Below are positions 36,056 through 36,501 of a stretch of DNA of 36,501 bases, in pieces; within the stretch, counting starts at the first letter, position 1; each line of letters starts with the position of its first letter. A model generated the notes under the pieces. That model was not told where the DNA came from and did no database searches. It worked only from the letters and a program-made list of their open reading frames with translations. The DNA is taken from the NCBI GenBank assembly GCA_009885795.1, contig VFKA01000022.1, positions 1-36,501 of the forward strand. Reading direction: 5' to 3'. This stretch comes from Rhodospirillales bacterium (GTDB lineage Bacteria > Pseudomonadota > Alphaproteobacteria > Dongiales > Dongiaceae). Made by a program: the position numbers and the translations under genes.

Positions 36056-36340
36056 ATGACGGCGGAAAAGACGGTACAGGTGCGCATCGAAGGCCGGGTC
36101 CAGGGCGTGTGGTTCAGGGCGTGGACGGCGGAAGAGGCAACGAGACAAGGGCTTTCGGGCTGGGTGCGCAACCGGCGCGACGGATCGGTCGAGGCGCTGT
36201 TCTCCGGCCCGGCGGAGGCGGTCGATGCCATGATCGCCGCTTGCCGGCGGGGGCCGGCGCACGCGCGGGTGGCGGATATGAGGGTCGAGGCGGCGGCGCC
36301 TTTTCAAGGGTCCGGCTTCGGCAAGCGGCCAACGGTGTAG
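36056..36340 (+). CDS. acyP: Acylphosphatase
   Basis: This 94-residue enzyme hydrolyses acyl phosphates. The phosphate-binding loop GRVQGVWFR (residues 13-21, with catalytic Arg21) and [20 protein letters not shown], with the catalytic Asn (Asn39), are complete. It follows the pcc genes after the inverted repeat. The end [10 protein letters not shown] is slightly different from the usual GFxxR/T(P/A)T end but acceptable. Confidence 0.93.
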   Translation: MTAEKTVQVRIEGRVQGVWFRAWTAEEATRQGLSGWVRNRRDGSVEALFSGPAEAVDAMIAACRRGPAHARVADMRVEAAAPFQGSGFGKRPTV

Positions 36341-36501
36341 TGCCAAGTCTCGATAGTCGAGACCTATGGCCCATCCTTCGAGACGGCCCTACGGGCCTCC
36401 TCAGAGGTTGTGAAAGAATTGCATCGGCTTGGTTGCGTCCTTCGAGACGCGCTCCTTCGGGGCGCTCCTCAGGACGAGGTTAAGCCTTTATGGCACAAAG
36501 A
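36341..36501. repeat. Terminal gene-free stretch with two more REP-type repeats
   Basis: Copies of the CATCCTTCGAGACG...CTCCTCAG family lie at about 36372-36407 (right end degraded, CTCAGAGG) and 36436-36479 (GTCCTTCGAGACGCGCTCC...CTCAGGACGAGG). No gene is seen up to the window end. An ATG at 36490 (MAQR) is too short to judge. Confidence 0.75.

Noticed and set aside
36490-36501. Start of a further gene (ATG then GCACAAAGA)
   Set aside because: Only four codons are visible, with no ribosome-binding site and adjacent repeat sequence.

Overview
The window is a GC-rich stretch of bacterial chromosome. It is almost certainly alphaproteobacterial. The evidence is the gene order (tuf end, S10, spc and alpha ribosomal clusters with adk after secY and no rpsD, then rplQ and a DegP protease), the rarA-crcB-rluC block, the pccB/pccA pair, and several families of REP-like hairpins of the GTCATGCCCGG and CTCATCCTTCGAGAC types common in that class. 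Order or genus cannot be fixed from this sequence alone.

Layout. (1) Positions 1-14382 hold the translation block, all on the plus strand and tightly packed with many ATGA overlaps: tuf (3' end), rpsJ, rplC, rplD, rplW, rplB, rpsS, rplV, rpsC, rplP, rpmC, rpsQ, rplN, rplX, rplE, rpsN, rpsH, rplF, rplR, rpsE, rpmD, rplO, secY, adk, rpsM, rpsK, rpoA, rplQ. A good sigma-70-like promoter overlaps the adk stop and probably drives rpsM-rplQ. (2) A DegP/HtrA protease follows at 14486-15928. (3) Positions 16071-26837 look like an accessory interval between degP and rarA. It holds a radical SAM gene of visibly lower GC, a convergent thiamine-diphosphate decarboxylase, a frameshifted quinone-oxidoreductase-type gene, and an eight-product respiratory cluster. 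(4) Positions 26915-31729 carry rarA, crcB, rluC and an AsmA-family gene. (5) Positions 31799-36340 carry a propionyl-CoA carboxylase pair split by a REP-bracketed GIY-YIG nuclease gene, then acylphosphatase.

The most interesting part is the respiratory cluster at about 20100-26840. A perfect FNR/FixK/DNR-type box (TTGAT-N4-ATCAA) sits at class-II spacing before a one-helix peptide, a CuA subunit II, a ba3-like (B-family) heme-copper subunit I, heme O synthase, a SenC/SCO protein with an extra C-terminal membrane anchor, a cytochrome b / 2x[4Fe-4S] / MvhD-like fusion, an unknown anchored protein and a hemerythrin. Subunit I keeps all six heme/CuB histidines but has Gln where oxygen-reducing B-family enzymes have the cross-linked Tyr. 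I infer a nitric oxide reductase of the sNOR-like kind (NorS/NorY plus SenC) rather than an ordinary oxidase, with a possible dedicated electron-input protein. The cluster is bracketed by two identical 38-bp direct repeats 7,056 bp apart.

A second theme is invasion of coding ends by dispersed repeats. A 27-bp tandem repeat codes for the tail of ribosomal protein L3. REP-type repeats supply the C-terminal tails of the decarboxylase, RluC and the GIY-YIG protein, and lie at the proposed starts of degP and the GIY-YIG gene.
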